A stretch of DNA of 64,000 bases, taken from assembly GCA_914767715.1 (NCBI GenBank), contig OU612066.1, forward strand, positions 28,494,283 to 28,558,282, in the 5' to 3' direction. Shown here in pieces: positions 36,201 to 49,006 of the stretch. The position numbers and the translations under genes are program-made. The first letter of the stretch is position 1. Each line of letters opens with the position of its first letter. This DNA comes from Membranipora membranacea (lineage: Eukaryota > Bryozoa > Gymnolaemata > Cheilostomatida > Membraniporidae). The notes beneath the pieces are model-generated. The model was given only the letters and a program-made list of their open reading frames with translations, was not told where the DNA came from and searched no databases.

Positions 36201-37969
36201 GTCACTATCGATCATCTTTCCATAACCACTGCTAATTTTGATATTGGCATGACACATAGCCTTTTTAATGATATTGTAAAATACAATATGAATTATACCA
36301 TTTTTAAAATTTATTTTTTATTCTTATTTGTTTATTTGGAATTAAATACCTCCGTGATGCATGAGACATGAAGAGCATGGAATTAGTGTTTGCTCTTTGC
36401 AAAGGGTTGTAAAGAAGAAATCTCCAGCATCACTGCATGACAACAACATAGATCTGATTAAGCATTGCTGGTAGTTCATAGTTTTGTTTGCCCTATCATC
36501 ATGGTCACTATGTATTGGAGTCAGTTCCTATAGGCCATATGATCTGGAATAGTCACAACATATATCTAGAATGGAATCTTTTTGAGCGGACCTGTTTTGT
36601 AGATGTTATCCACCTTTAACCACGCTATATGACTGGACTGGCTAAAATGACGATAGTTTAAGTTGAAATATTAAACACTATGCCTGATAAATCATTTGGG
36701 TAACGGCTAAAAATGACTTTTAAAAAAATTGCGCTGATTGTCTATCAACTCCAATGTCATCTGGCTCGGCACAGGTCCGATTAGTTTTGTCATGGCACTT
36801 GTTGTAAAACTGTATATGTCCTCTTCTTGGCCTATAGTCTAAGTTAAAAGTGTCACAGCCAATGGGCGATTAGTGCCTCTTTCCACTTTTTCCCAGCTTG
36901 CTGCACACTCAACTGCAGGAGGTCCTCTATGGCCTCACCTCTAAGATGCATTTTAGTTTTCACACTCTCAGTATGAGGATTGCGGGCCACTTGCGTCCCT
37001 CTTTAAGGGCAGCCCGACCTCTGCTTTGACATAAACAGGGTATCAGTCCCCGAATAATCTTAAGATAAATGAATGAGAATAAAACAAAAATGATCAATGA
37101 TTATCAAAACACTTTCTCATGACAGTTATTGCTGCACAATCAATCACAAGCAGCGACTTCATGAGTTGATGCATATTTCCATTTCCAAAAGATCAAAAAT
37201 TCCAGCTCCAAACGATTTTTTTAAAATCTAACACTGCTTTGGTTTGGTTGGATGTTTGAAAATACATTCATAAATGAACGGTATTTGTTTTTGAGCTTGA
37301 CTGATTGTAAATGAAATGTTCCTATTTCGCTAAGCTAAAAATGGTGCAAACAGAGCAAAGAAGGGACAATTATAATTTAACATCACAGCTATATCTAGTC
37401 GATGCATTTGTTATTGTATAGCCTTCAAAAAAGGACCCCTGAAAAATGTCAGCTTCTGTGTGGAGCCTTTGGAGTTGAGAGAACTGCAGTGAAGAGTAGT
37501 GAAGTGTCATTTCATCTAGAGTGGTAACCACATTGATGTTAGGCACAGAACTGTATTTTAGGCCAAGAATCTGTAAACAAACAGAATAATCTATTAACAC
37601 ATACTCATTAATTATTAAACCTGGACTTTAGAGTGATTATGGTTTCAATCAAGTTGATCATACATCATTATTTGTGGTGTATCAACCAAAATAATTTGAG
37701 AAGTTTGAATCACAAGCCAATTCCTTCATCCTAATTGCAAAAATGAAAGCTTAGGTATGCAACCAGCTCCAATTCATTGCTGTTATTGTGCTGCAATAAA
37801 ACATCTAACACCCAGTTGGGGTTGACGTTTGATGGTGGTTGCTGTAGTTCAGTTGTTCATACCAGCCTGTTTCACATTTCAATAATAAATCTCAAATTGC
37901 TGGATTTTAATTTAGTGTCAAGGCTCAAGCATCTCCCTGTCTACCTCTCTTCAGATCCACTTTACAATG
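33285..37969. other. Intergenic stretch between TRIM2 and receptor B
   Basis: Same content as 1331..6199: the receptor exon-4 relic (35127..35150 and 36768..36835), the GTAAACTGTCCCC repeats (35150..35310) and the exon-like stretch near 33.7 kb. In addition there is one inserted element at 33931..34327. No independent gene is recognisable. Confidence 0.6.
33931..34327. mobile_element. hAT-like MITE with a tRNA-like core, upstream of receptor B only
   Basis: The ends are CAGTGGCGTATATT on the left and the inverse of CAGGGGCGTATATTCT on the right, typical of short hAT-type ends. The flanks are the 8-bp duplication ATGTAGGT (33923..33930, 34328..34335). Units 1 (near 1966..1975) and 3 lack it. 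The plus strand at 33975..34037 is tRNA-like, with TAGCTCAGTGTGTAGAGCG and GGGTTCGAATCCC, and a CTTAT stretch where an anticodon loop would be. It sits about 650 bp 5' of the receptor B start codon. Confidence 0.85.
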
Positions 37970-40900
37970 TCATTGGTTCTTGCATTCCTGCTGGCGTTGC
38001 TGTCTTCGTGCACGCGCTGGTGCTGGCTTTGGTGCTGGGGCTTTAGGACAGATGTTATATTCAGGTTTCTTCATTGATAGAATCTTGCCACTTTCAGTAG
38101 ATAGCTCAACATTGATCACAACATCACTCGCTGTAAAATAAAGCTGTTCAGCATAAATGAGTGGTATTGCCCTGTCCACGCCACAAGTGCTATGAGCACA
38201 TCAATTGGTGGTGATATGATTATGACGCCCTCATCAAAGGTACAGCTTAACCCAATAATGATGAAATGCTAAAAATCATCTTTGTATATGCATGCTTTTC
38301 ATAATAATATAGTCTTCCGAGTTATGATGAGGTTGATTGAAGAGAGAATTTGAAGCCTGCAGCCCGCATTATAAGTTTAAATGGTCATATGTGTCACTTA
38401 TAACTTGATCAGCAAAATTAATTTGTTTATGAAAAAAAAATTATGAATTTGGAGGTGAGAGGAGTTGCTTAGCTTGCATTGTTTTATTGAATATTCTTTC
38501 AATTTCAAAAATGTGAATCTGTCACCAATGAATTTTAAAATGGATTGTTTGAAGGCTTATCTGAATATCATTGATTACGTTGTGATTGCCAGTGATTGCC
38601 AGTAAGCAAAAAAGGCCATTGATGAAGCTGAACGCTGGTATGTGTAGTTTTATAACCAAACTATAAACCTATAAATCTACCATTCCGCCGGATAGGAAAA
38701 CTACCTTTGGCTTCGAGTGAGATGACATCGTTCTTCACATCCTGCAGAGGAGGTAATACTTCACTGACAACAGTTTTCAGAAACTCCATATTTTCTTTGT
38801 AATTCTCAACAAAATCAATCTGCAAGATAAATAATAGGCTATATATTGGTGTTCTCAGTGCTTGCTCAGGTTGCTTAGTTTTCCATGATATGATAATGGA
38901 TGGAGTAAATGTCAAAATTGAATGATGTGTCGAAAAATGTTGATGACTCCACAAGTCTCACTTTATGCTGATCGATATTCACCTGGTGATAGCATATCAT
39001 CCTGCCATCATTTAACAGCAGTTTCCTGACAATCTCAGTGTGTTTGTCCTCAGCTTGCTTCTCTAGAAAGTCCTCTATCTCTATTCTACCCTCATCTCTG
39101 TGCTTCAAGAACTCTTGCTCAATCTTAATGAACTCAGCCTTAACGGCTTCGATCTGAATCGAATCAAAGAAATTACCACAACTGGATAAATGAAAAACTA
39201 AACACCCATAAAGTGAGAATTTGCGATAACAGGATTATGTCGGATGAGTAATCATGTTTTTTATTGCACAGTTTTATGGACAAGCAATACAAACCAGAAG
39301 CGAGTAGACATGTTCTCATAAGCTCACACCAAAAAAGCCTTTGGCTATCAATGTTTTCAGTCCTATATTATTGGAACTTTCAATCTGCCCAGGTCGGAGC
39401 TTATTATTAATAATGTAGTGACAGACACTAATTTTTCAACACAGTGTGAACAACCTCTTCATATGAATGTTTGAACTTACATGATCATCCCTTGACTGGT
39501 GCAGCTGAGATATAAGCCCTTCTGTCTTCTTGTCCCAATTATCCAACCTTATGGTTGTGTCTTTGACAAGTTTGTTTGCCTCGCACTCTTTCTGCTGTGC
39601 CTCAACCCTCATCGTGTCTAGATTCTGGATCAGTGATTTCTCCAACTTTTCCAATACAGTGAACTTATGTCCACTGCCACCTGCAATGATGGCCATGTAC
39701 AGAGCATGTTAAAGAGCTGTGAGATTTAAAACTATAGTTTCATTTTGGGTTTTCGCCATTTGCTTATGTAAAAGAATATTGCGCATCACATGCCATATAC
39801 ATCAGAAGACAATGTGAGAAAGAGAGGACAACTTTTGCCATTGCGAAAAGGTTATTATCTTTCAGGTAAAGCGCATAGTTTGAACTGTGCCTATATGCTT
39901 TTTTATAAGGGTGGCCACAGTGCCCTTAATTAGCCTGAGAGCTTCGCTATGATACAAAATATGGGTAGGTTTTAATAAAGCTTTAAGTGACGTTAAATTA
40001 TTAGGTTTAAAATTGTCTACCTGCCAAACACTGAGTGTTCTCTGGTAAGCATGCCATACAAAACGTTTGGTGACATTCAGGACAGCCAAAGGCCAACTCC
40101 TGATCTTTGTGTGTAGAACAGAATCGCTTTTCAAGTTTCTTTATACTTGTCCTGTACTCAGCGATCTCAACCACTTTGTGCCCAGGATGAATGTCAAAAT
40201 GTGACTAAAACATATACAAACAAAGTGGTTAGTCTGAGTATTTTTCTTTGGGTTGTAAGGAAACTCTCCACGTACAGTGATGGTGACATTGCCATGCACA
40301 TCTCACCTGCTGTCTGCGTTTTATAACAAGTCTATGAAATGAACTCGAGATCTTTTTTTTCTTAGGTTTTCTCAATCCCGGCCTAACGGAGAATTAACAT
40401 AATTATAATCGAAGTGTAGTGCATTGTAAATGCTTTCCTAGGCTTTCAAACCCTATAACTGGTATAAATTGATCATTGTCTTTGTCATCGTTTCTTAAAT
40501 CAAAACACTTACTCCAGCGTGAGTGTCACAATAAACATTGTCACACGCATAACAATACATATCAGCTGTGTTCTTCTCTTCTTTTGCCTGACAGACATGA
40601 CAAAGAATTGTCTCCTCCTTTGATTTTTCAGAATTAGCAGAGGCTGTTGGGAATGTGTCTACAGTTTGGGGAGTCACAGTTCTAAAATATAAACAACTAT
40701 CCTGAATCATATATGACATGTTGGTAGACCTTGAAATCAGGAGGTCTCCTCGGACAAACTCTTAACCCGTAGTTCCCTCTGCGTTCCGCAGTGCGGGTGA
40801 AATTTGGCCCTCGTTTGTCATATTATTTCTGAGCAAAAACTTGGGCATTCATGATATGAATTGTGAAATTTTACCTGATTTTACAAATGATATCGTTACA

Positions 40901-42501
40901 CTTTACCGGGCTAGTAGAGACAAACCTAAAATTAGTGGTAGAAAATATAGCTACCTTCAATGTTATTTGGTGATGGTGATATACAGACCTGGGTCCAAGT
41001 CATCGCAAGTCAAGTCAAGTCAAGTCATTGTTGATGCTAAGTCAAGTCAAGTCAAGTCACATTTACACCAAGTTAAGTCAAGTCAATTGGTGTCTATTTT
41101 TTTCGCCATCAAGTCAAGTCAAGTCAAGTCATGATTTTTGTAAGTCAAGTCAAGTCAAAGATGGGTGACTTACAAGTCATGGCAAAGTCACGCTCATTAA
41201 CCGTGAAAATCAACTCTGAATTTATTTCAATCCCGGGTGACTCCAAATCGTGGAGGAGTTAGTTAGGTCCTCAGGAGTTGCTCTACTAATCGGGATTTGC
41301 TCCCCTCCCCACAAACGATGATGATGATGATGATGTTGATGATGATACAAGCAGTCTTCTGAATAAACCTGCACTATATGATCAGACTATATTAATATTG
41401 CATCATGGGATACATTTTTCATTTTACTGATTACAAGACAACAAGAGAAGACAACTAATATGTAAGGCAGGAACTCTGACTACTTACCCATAGCTGAGAA
41501 ATTGGGTTTTCTGTTTCGGAGTTGGGGTTTAAGAGTTGGGGTTTCAGAGTTGGGGTTCCCAGTTATGATTATCCTTCCTATATCTCTTTCTACATTATGT
41601 TATAAAATTTCACACACTGACTTATGTTGACTTGACCAAAGTCAGGACAACTCCCAAGTCATGTCAAGTCAAAGTCAATCTTTCGTCAAGTCAAGTCAAG
41701 TCAAGTGTTGTCTATTTGTTTTCGACATCAAGTCAAGTCAAGTCATAATTTTGTTAAGTCAAGTCAAGTCGTGACTTTGACTTGACTTGACTTGAAGATG
41801 ACTTGACTTACCATGACTTGGACCCAGGTCTGGTGATATATGTGTGCGAGTCTAATTTTTCAAGTTTTTTGTGTATTTTATTAGTACCCTAATAAAAATT
41901 AAAATAGTTTTGCTCGAAAGCCTATGATCTGTTCAACATTATTGATTAGAATTTCGCATATTTTCTCCGATTAAAAAAATCATTGATCATTTCATAACCT
42001 AAGAAAAACATTAATTTTCAACATGCCAAACATAATCAAAACCAATTAATATTAGAACTCAACCTCTAAAAATATTTTTATCATGTGTATTAATTTCTTG
42101 TAATAAATATGTTGACAAAACAGCTGTTTAGCCTCATTTCTTCACTGGTATGGCTATGACCCAACATCAAAAATCAAGTTTTTCAGCTTTTCACATTCAG
42201 TTTCTGGCAGCTTTCCGGTGTAGGTTATTCGGAATGATCATTGACATAACGTAATAGATTAAGCTTTACCAGATAATGTTGGTTGATTGACTGATACTAC
42301 CTTAGAAATGATTAACACCAACCTGCAAGTTTCACAAGGGTGGTCTTCCACAGAGACAGCAGCGATATTTAGCAGACAGCCTCTACAGACGACATGAGAG
42401 CAAGGTAGAAGATACACGCTACAGCTCAAGTAAGGCTCATACTCCATACAGATCAAACACTGTGCCGTATTATCAGCTGATTTTTGGCCACTGGTTGACA
42501 T
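37970..42501 (-). CDS. TRIM2: RING / two B-boxes / coiled coil protein, 392 aa
   Basis: Exons 42323..42501, 40513..40681, 40021..40204, 39481..39680, 38983..39153, 38705..38819, 37970..38130 join in frame to 1179 nt. Domains are as in TRIM1: RING residues about 15-59, B-box 1 about 85-125, B-box 2 about 145-175, then coiled coil to about 340. B-box 1 keeps the zinc Cys at residue 106 (CYACDNVYC). Exon 6 is 3 nt shorter, and the (APKP)n tail has about two units. Predicted to be a cytoplasmic E3 ubiquitin ligase; substrate unknown, and with no C-terminal reader domain the target cannot be guessed. Intron 1 is 1.6 kb here, against 4.8 kb in TRIM1. Confidence 0.82.
40984..41832. mobile_element. 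hAT-like AAGTC-filled MITE, TRIM2 intron 1
   Basis: Same ends (CAGACCTGGGTCCAAGTCAT) and same GTGATATA flanks (40976..40983, 41833..41840) as 9328..10202. The (AAGTC)n and (GAT)n runs are shorter. The insertion therefore predates the unit duplication, and only the repeat lengths have changed since. Confidence 0.8.
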
Positions 42502-44980
42502 CTTGATAAGCGAGTACTTCCTTACCTTTAGAAAATTGTAGGGATTAAGTATTATCTTAAGGTAGAGAAAGTAAGTAGTAGAGAGTAAGCAATTGGGTCT
42601 TTTTATTAGTACTGAGCTCCACATGTGGCAATGATCATTAAGCTAGGATAGCTTTGCCTAACTCCTCCCCCAAACTTCTACTTTGACCCTGAATAGATGA
42701 AATATGAGCTTTGTTTTTGCATGATCAATATTCAAACTAAAAAAAAATCAGACGCTGAAAAAAGGTGACTACAAAAAACAAATCATAGCTAAAATTTGGG
42801 TTTCAGGATTGATGGGGCAACCATGCTTTATGATCTGCACAGCTCTATTCAAGATGGCGTATGCCGTATGGTAAAAAAGAGTTGGTACTTGCCAGGCCTG
42901 CTCAGAATTGAAACTTGAATATCAGATCATTTTTCTCTTTTTGGAATTTACTGAATCCAAAATCCTGTTTGCAACGATTTTCCTCCAATAATGAGGATCC
43001 TGATTCTCAGGGAATGGAGCTATGGCTGAATGCCTGGTTAAATGCCACTCATGAGCCGTAAAAACAGTATAACATCAGATACCCACAAAAATCAATTGTA
43101 CACTGCTATTGATTGATCATGCCCCCTTTCTCTCAGTTTTTTATTGATGTTGATGGGATGGTGAGATGGCGAGATGGCGCAATCGGTTAGCGCGCTTGCT
43201 ATTCACTGCCAGGCGATTAGTGCCGCAGGAGTTGTGGGTTCGAGTCCCACTGGGGGAGTTTTCATTGTTAATTGTTCCAGCCCCCAGCACCCTCGGGTGT
43301 ATACCTCTCCTCCTCCTGCTATCGATAGATCATGCCCCCTTTCTCTCAGTTTTTTGTTGATGCCAAATTATTCTAAGAGGAGAGGTACCCGAGGGCGCTG
43401 GGGCTGGTACAACCAACCTTTGAAAACCCAGTGGGACTAAAATCCCAACAAACTAGCTATACATTTCTTGCAGTTGTGTTCTCTCCTCCAACAGCACAGT
43501 AAATTCCACCATCACAACCTAAGAAACACAGCGTACATGTTAGGGTCAATTGCCTTACATGGCCTATTGCTGGAACCCCTTGTAGTTAGTTTGTAGCTGT
43601 CTTTCCAGCTTGTCTTCCCAATCCCATGCTGCCACAGCCTTTCACGAGTGAGTCAGATGACAAGTACACAAGATAGGTATACATCCGAGGGTGCTGGGGC
43701 TGAAACAGTTAACCTCCAATGGAACTCAAGCCTGCAACTCCTGCTGCACTAATTTCATGGCAGTACCGATTGCACCGTCTCGCAATCTCACTATCCCAAG
43801 CAGAGAACAGTAGATTAGCCAAGAGTGAAACCGGATGCCTATGCCCATTATGATCCATTTTGGATACTGTAATGCAACTCTGACTGCAATGCAACACATC
43901 GATAACATTGAATCACTACTTGATAACATACTCCTGGTCTAGCTAAATACAAGGAAAACTTTCTGTGACAACTTTGCAACTTTCTACTAAATGGAAGTAG
44001 GTGATATGATATGGAGACAGTTTCCGCTTGTAGTTGTTTTGAAGTCAAATAATGCTATTGCTATAATGTTAACTGCTGAGCAGTTTCAGTTCTCACAGCA
44101 ATATCAGTAAGTAAGATAGCAGGCTGCCGCACGATTTTACACCCTTTGAATGCATACACATAGCTGCATCACATTTAATCAATATGGTTTTGTGGTTTGA
44201 ATGGTGATTGTCTCAGCATCAATAGGCAAAAGCTGACATGTGCAGTGAAAAATAAATTGATTGTTAATAAATAATAATCCAGATAAGCCCCATACACAGT
44301 TGAGAGCTACAGTATTGGGATTTCTCATTGGTTTTTAATAATCAATTTTCTTCCACAAATACTTGCAGCACTTTTGCCTAATGAGAAGAACAGTGTAATT
44401 TTGAGTGAAATTCTGGGGGTGGGGGAAATTCAAGTCGCCAATGAGGTTCATTTCATCGACACCGGTCCAGGAATCCACTTATCTTCTCCTGGTCTAAATT
44501 GAATGACACTCAAAACATTATATATCCACTCGCGTCATCAAAACATCTAGCCAGTAGCTTTGAATGGAGTTATATGAGCTCTCCAAATGTAGGGAGTATC
44601 TTCTTCCCCAGCCATCCACCATTAGTGATGACTAATGTTGTTGTTGACCAATCAGGTGCCTTTAAAATCTAGCTGAGATCCACACTAATAAAAATGTTGG
44701 ATCTCAGCTAGATTTTAAAGGCACCTGATTGGTCAACAACAACATTAGTCATAACTGACGGTGGATGGCTGGGGAAGAAGATACTCCCTACATTTTGAGA
44801 GTTCATATAACTCCATTCAAAGCTACTGGCTAGATGTTTTGATGCTTCAACTCTCTATTTAAATTTTTGACTGGTGGCTATGCTTGGCAAAGCCCAGCTG
44901 CGTCAGCAGTGGTTTAAACTAGACCACCTATGTAAATGCGATGGCGTTTGATTTGGGTGGTAGTCGTATATTTGGTTGTA
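42502..44980. other. Intergenic stretch between receptor C and TRIM2
   Basis: No gene seen. Holds the tRNA-derived repeat cluster (43105..43800; plus-strand head 43168..43258 with a perfect T-arm-like stem GTGGG/CCCAC), about 210 bp absent from unit 1 (43.97-44.18 kb) and the palindrome at 44536..44844. Confidence 0.6.
44536..44844. repeat. 309-bp palindrome, loop inverted relative to unit 1
   Basis: The arms match each other over about 150 bp and are longer than in unit 1, because the left arm keeps the TCAAAACATCTAGCCAGTAG segment. The loop reads ACTAATAAAAAT where unit 1 has the reverse complement. Confidence 0.88.
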
Positions 44981-45055
44981 TTTATTATATGAACAGTGGT
45001 AAAAGAAGAGTCATCTGAGTTGCACAAATGTGACACTGTTGATTTATGGTGTAAC

Positions 45056-45172
45056 ATACGTACGTACGAACGTACGTACCCGCACGATTGTACGTACCCG
45101 CACGATTGTACGTACCCGCACGATTGTATGTACCCGCACGCACGCACGCATGCACGCACGCACGCACACACA
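45056..45172. repeat. CGTACCCGCACG microsatellite downstream of receptor C
   Basis: Four GTACCCGCACGATTGTA-type units, then a (GCAC) run. Counterpart of 17140..17262 with different copy numbers. Confidence 0.85.
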
Positions 45173-45426
45173 GCAGCATCCAGTATTTACCATACACTGT
45201 TCTAGCTTTGGAGAATAAAAATAGTCATCGATCAGGTCAGTTTTTGTCTCAATGATCCAACCATGATGAATATTATTCTTCTAGTGTTGGTGTTGATAAT
45301 GAGTTGAGATATCAGATAAAATAGAAAAGTCAAAATCATATCTATAGGTAAATACCAGTAGGTATTTTGTCACTTTTATATCAGAGCCGAGTCGGAGCTG
45401 AATCGTCAAAAATCACAATGCGGAGT

Positions 45427-48400
45427 TTACATGATTCTGAGAGCAAGAATTATTGCCATCATGACCATAGTGAAGATCGATGATGCGTGCATGGACATTT
45501 CATTGACTGCGGCTACAGATCCTTTGTTTATGTTGGAAGTTTCAGTGCTGCTGTCTTGAGGCGTTGTTGTAGAGGGTCCTGGTATCTCCGCATCAGAAGA
45601 GGCTGGACAACCCAACTCTACATCAGAGCCTCGATGAGCAAAGGCTTTTTCGTAATCAATCAAAGTGCCTTCATCATCATAAAACTTCAGAACTTTCAGG
45701 TCAAAACCTATATCTTCTGATGTCAATAGTCCGACCTGAAAATATGGTACACAATTATAAAGTCACACATTTATGACAATCTTAAGCATGGATATAATAT
45801 TCCTTCATGAATGTGAATAATTATGTGTTTGTTCCCAGGAACAGTAGGATTTCCATAACCAGACTTTTGCCTGTATATCATTATTTTGAAGATAAAGGAC
45901 TTCAGGTAGTGGTCAGATCAAGGGATTTAACTAGATCTTTTATGTGAGGACATTAAGTAAGATCCAGCCTTTATATTCATACTAAATGGTGGCAGGGAGT
46001 CTCCAGGTATGAACAGTAGGAATATATTTGTGACCAAAAACAATAATTAAGCTACTGCTGCCACTCATGCAAATTTGTGCTCATTGAATTCTGCATAGCT
46101 CCAAGATAATTAATTGAGACTTAAATCTCATAATTGTCACCAAATGGGCTAATAATTTGCACAAACTGATCTTCAAAATCAGGGCATGCAATAGATAATT
46201 AATTTCATACCCTAATTTTGACGATCAGTTTATGCAAATTATTTGCTCATTAGGTGACAATGCTGAGAGTGCAGCCTCATTTTATTAGTTTTGAGCTATA
46301 CAGAATTCTGTAAGCACACATTTGGCTGTGTGGCAGCAGTGGTTTAAGAATGTCAAGGCTATTAAATCTGTTCTTTTTTCCTAACTTTTTTCAGATATAT
46401 CGTCAACGCTGAAGCTGTTGGAGTAATTCTATGGAAAAAAATTAATACCTTATCAAAGAACGGTGTGTCAGCTCCCTGTTTCATTTTCATATTCAGTACA
46501 TAGTATGCAGCTTGCTCTCCCTGAGATGGAATAAACCCTTGAGTTCTCAGATCTTCTAATGACTTACTTTGGAACTCTGGGTCGGCCATAGCTCTACTCA
46601 AACAATCCTAGGAAAAGAACAAAGTAAAAAGATGTGTTTTACGTAATTTGACCATTGGGAGTTGTGTGTCAATGCACATAAGATGACTCAAATATTTATA
46701 CTGTCAGTTGTATATAAATTAATTTTTAGAGAGTTTCGGTTTTTGCCTGTCAATGTCGCCTTAAATGGAAACAATGCAGGAGGTTTTTCATAACAATCAA
46801 GTTTCCAACTACCTTTTTTCATTGTCTACTTCATTTCAATGTTTCCTTACCTGAAAATTAGAGCTGGGCGACTCTGTACAATAGGTTGTTTCTATGAAGT
46901 CGTTCATATAGGAGATTGCCTGAGCTGACTTGAGAGTGAAAATCAGTGTATCTTGTATCAAATATCCACTGTCTCCAAAAGTATGACCAACTTCACAGAC
47001 ATCTGGGTATCCTTGATCAATCTTAAGATTACAGCTAAAGATGCTCTGCCAAAACCTAGAAAAGTTCAAGTTTTACAAATTAATTGTAGAAAAGTTTGCA
47101 TTTTTCATGCTGGAGAAACCTGCAGAGTACATTTCACACATTAATAAGAATAGGATTATTTATTATCAATGAGATGATGAAACATGAAGGTAGCATCGAT
47201 TTGAGGAGACATAATTATTTTGCAATGAACAGGAACATGAAAGACAATTAACCCTCCTTCATGAAACTATGTGTGTTTGAACCCATTCTAGACTAAGACA
47301 CTCACTGATCAGTCCATGTATGCTTAGGCAGGTCACTTCGAGTCAGTTTGTTTACCCAGACTTTGAATTTGTCGAGAAGCTGGGTGTCTTCTGAGTATGG
47401 CTCTACTCTGATAGCACCTAATGACACCTGGTGCAAATCAGTCGCAGGACTGGCAGGAAAAGTATCGGTACCAATCCAGACAAATTTTCTAGAAAGCTCA
47501 GTAACACCTGCAATAAAGTCACAATGGGTAGACGTGCTGTTGAAAACTTTGATCATGTATGATTGAAACGGATTATGATGTGTAACCATTATTGTTTCAT
47601 TATTTTTCATTGCTGCTACAAATTGTGTTGTTTCAACTCTATGATACTCTACATGTGTCCTAGTCTGAGCCCCCCAGACTTTTGCCCCCCTCCCGCCCAA
47701 CGGCCCTGTGACAATAGTGTTAGGTGAGGAACTACTACAAAAATAAGACAAATAAACATCACATTCAAACTATAGAAATAGCGAATTACAAAAACTTCTA
47801 TGTATAGACTTACTGGCAGCTCTTAGAACCCTGCTAACATCCCGAGTAGGAAGTAAGAGAAGCGCTGCCCTAGTCCTGCTGTGCTGCTTAAGAAGAGCTT
47901 GTTTGATTCCTTCATCATTCAGGGCTTTGATATCCAACAAAGTCAGACACAGTGACACATTAGCATGCTCTTCAAGGTTGTGATATGCATCCTATACAAT
48001 GAGAAATACTGTGTCATAGATTGCAATGGCACCAAATAGACAGATTGAGAACTACAATTGCCATTGACAGAGGTAACACCTGAACACTGGACCTTTTGTT
48101 CTCAGTTACTCAGTCGCTCCATCAGCTGAGCCACTGAGTCTAGCTGCAGATGGTCACTAATTAAATAAAAGATTCATCTTGAAAGCTAGTTGATGTAGGG
48201 CTTGCTGGGTCAAGTCTGTTGCTGATATAGTTCTGATTTTCTGTTACTGATATTATCAAGCTTTCTCTGATACCTTCACTTCGTAATGAAATGAAAAATG
48301 TCAACGTATATTTAAGATACCTGAGAATATTGGCTTCCGCTATTATATATCACCAGCAAGGAGGGCAATGGAGCAGGAGAAAGAGCCACGACAAGGCCGG

Positions 48401-49006
48401 CGATCACTTTCATCAATTCGCTGTCTGGTGGGACAGCACTCGCAAAGTTTGGAAGATCTACATCGGAGGATGCTGCGGTTGCCGAAATGTGTACAAGAGG
48501 AGTCACTTGAGTGACATTGTTGATTGATGCAGTCAAGTCATAATCTAAAATAATCAAAGAATTGTTCAAACAAAAGGTAATTTACAGACTAAGAGCCAGG
48601 AGCAGTCTGATGGTTAAGGTATGGAATTAATTTTGAATGATCAAAGTAGTTTTCATAAAAAATCAATTTCGAGTCTTGGCTTCACCAATTTACTCTTAAA
48701 CTATGTCATGTCGTAACTTCAATATGAAAAAATCACAAGCACAATCAAAATCTAGATTTTAAAGGTGTGAGCAGAATACTGTACTTGTAGCTGTGAGGAA
48801 GGATGCTATTTTATTTTTCCGTAAATCTCCTGATCGGTCTGTAAATGTGACCACATCATATGTGGCCCTCAGTCTGTGTAATAGTTCAGGATCACCACAT
48901 GTATTATCAACCAGATTGTTGATTGCTTTATTAGGAGTTTCTCTTTCCAGCTCACCAAATATAAATCTAGTAGCAAGGTAGTGCAAGTACCCTTCTGGGT
49001 TGAATC
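45427..49006 (-). CDS. Receptor C exons 18-24 (domain 3, stalk, tail)
   Basis: Exons: 48785..49006, 48321..48544, 47814..47991, 47306..47507, 46851..47055, 46449..46607, 45427..45735 (residues 1002-1500). Domain 3 is the most divergent but keeps NTCGDPELL, the strand-loop FVWIGTDTF and FWQSIFSCNL. Exon 18 ends in A before GTACAG where copy B has G; this weakens the donor slightly and changes Asp to Asn at the joint. Domain 3 ends at VELGCPASSD. Confidence 0.85.
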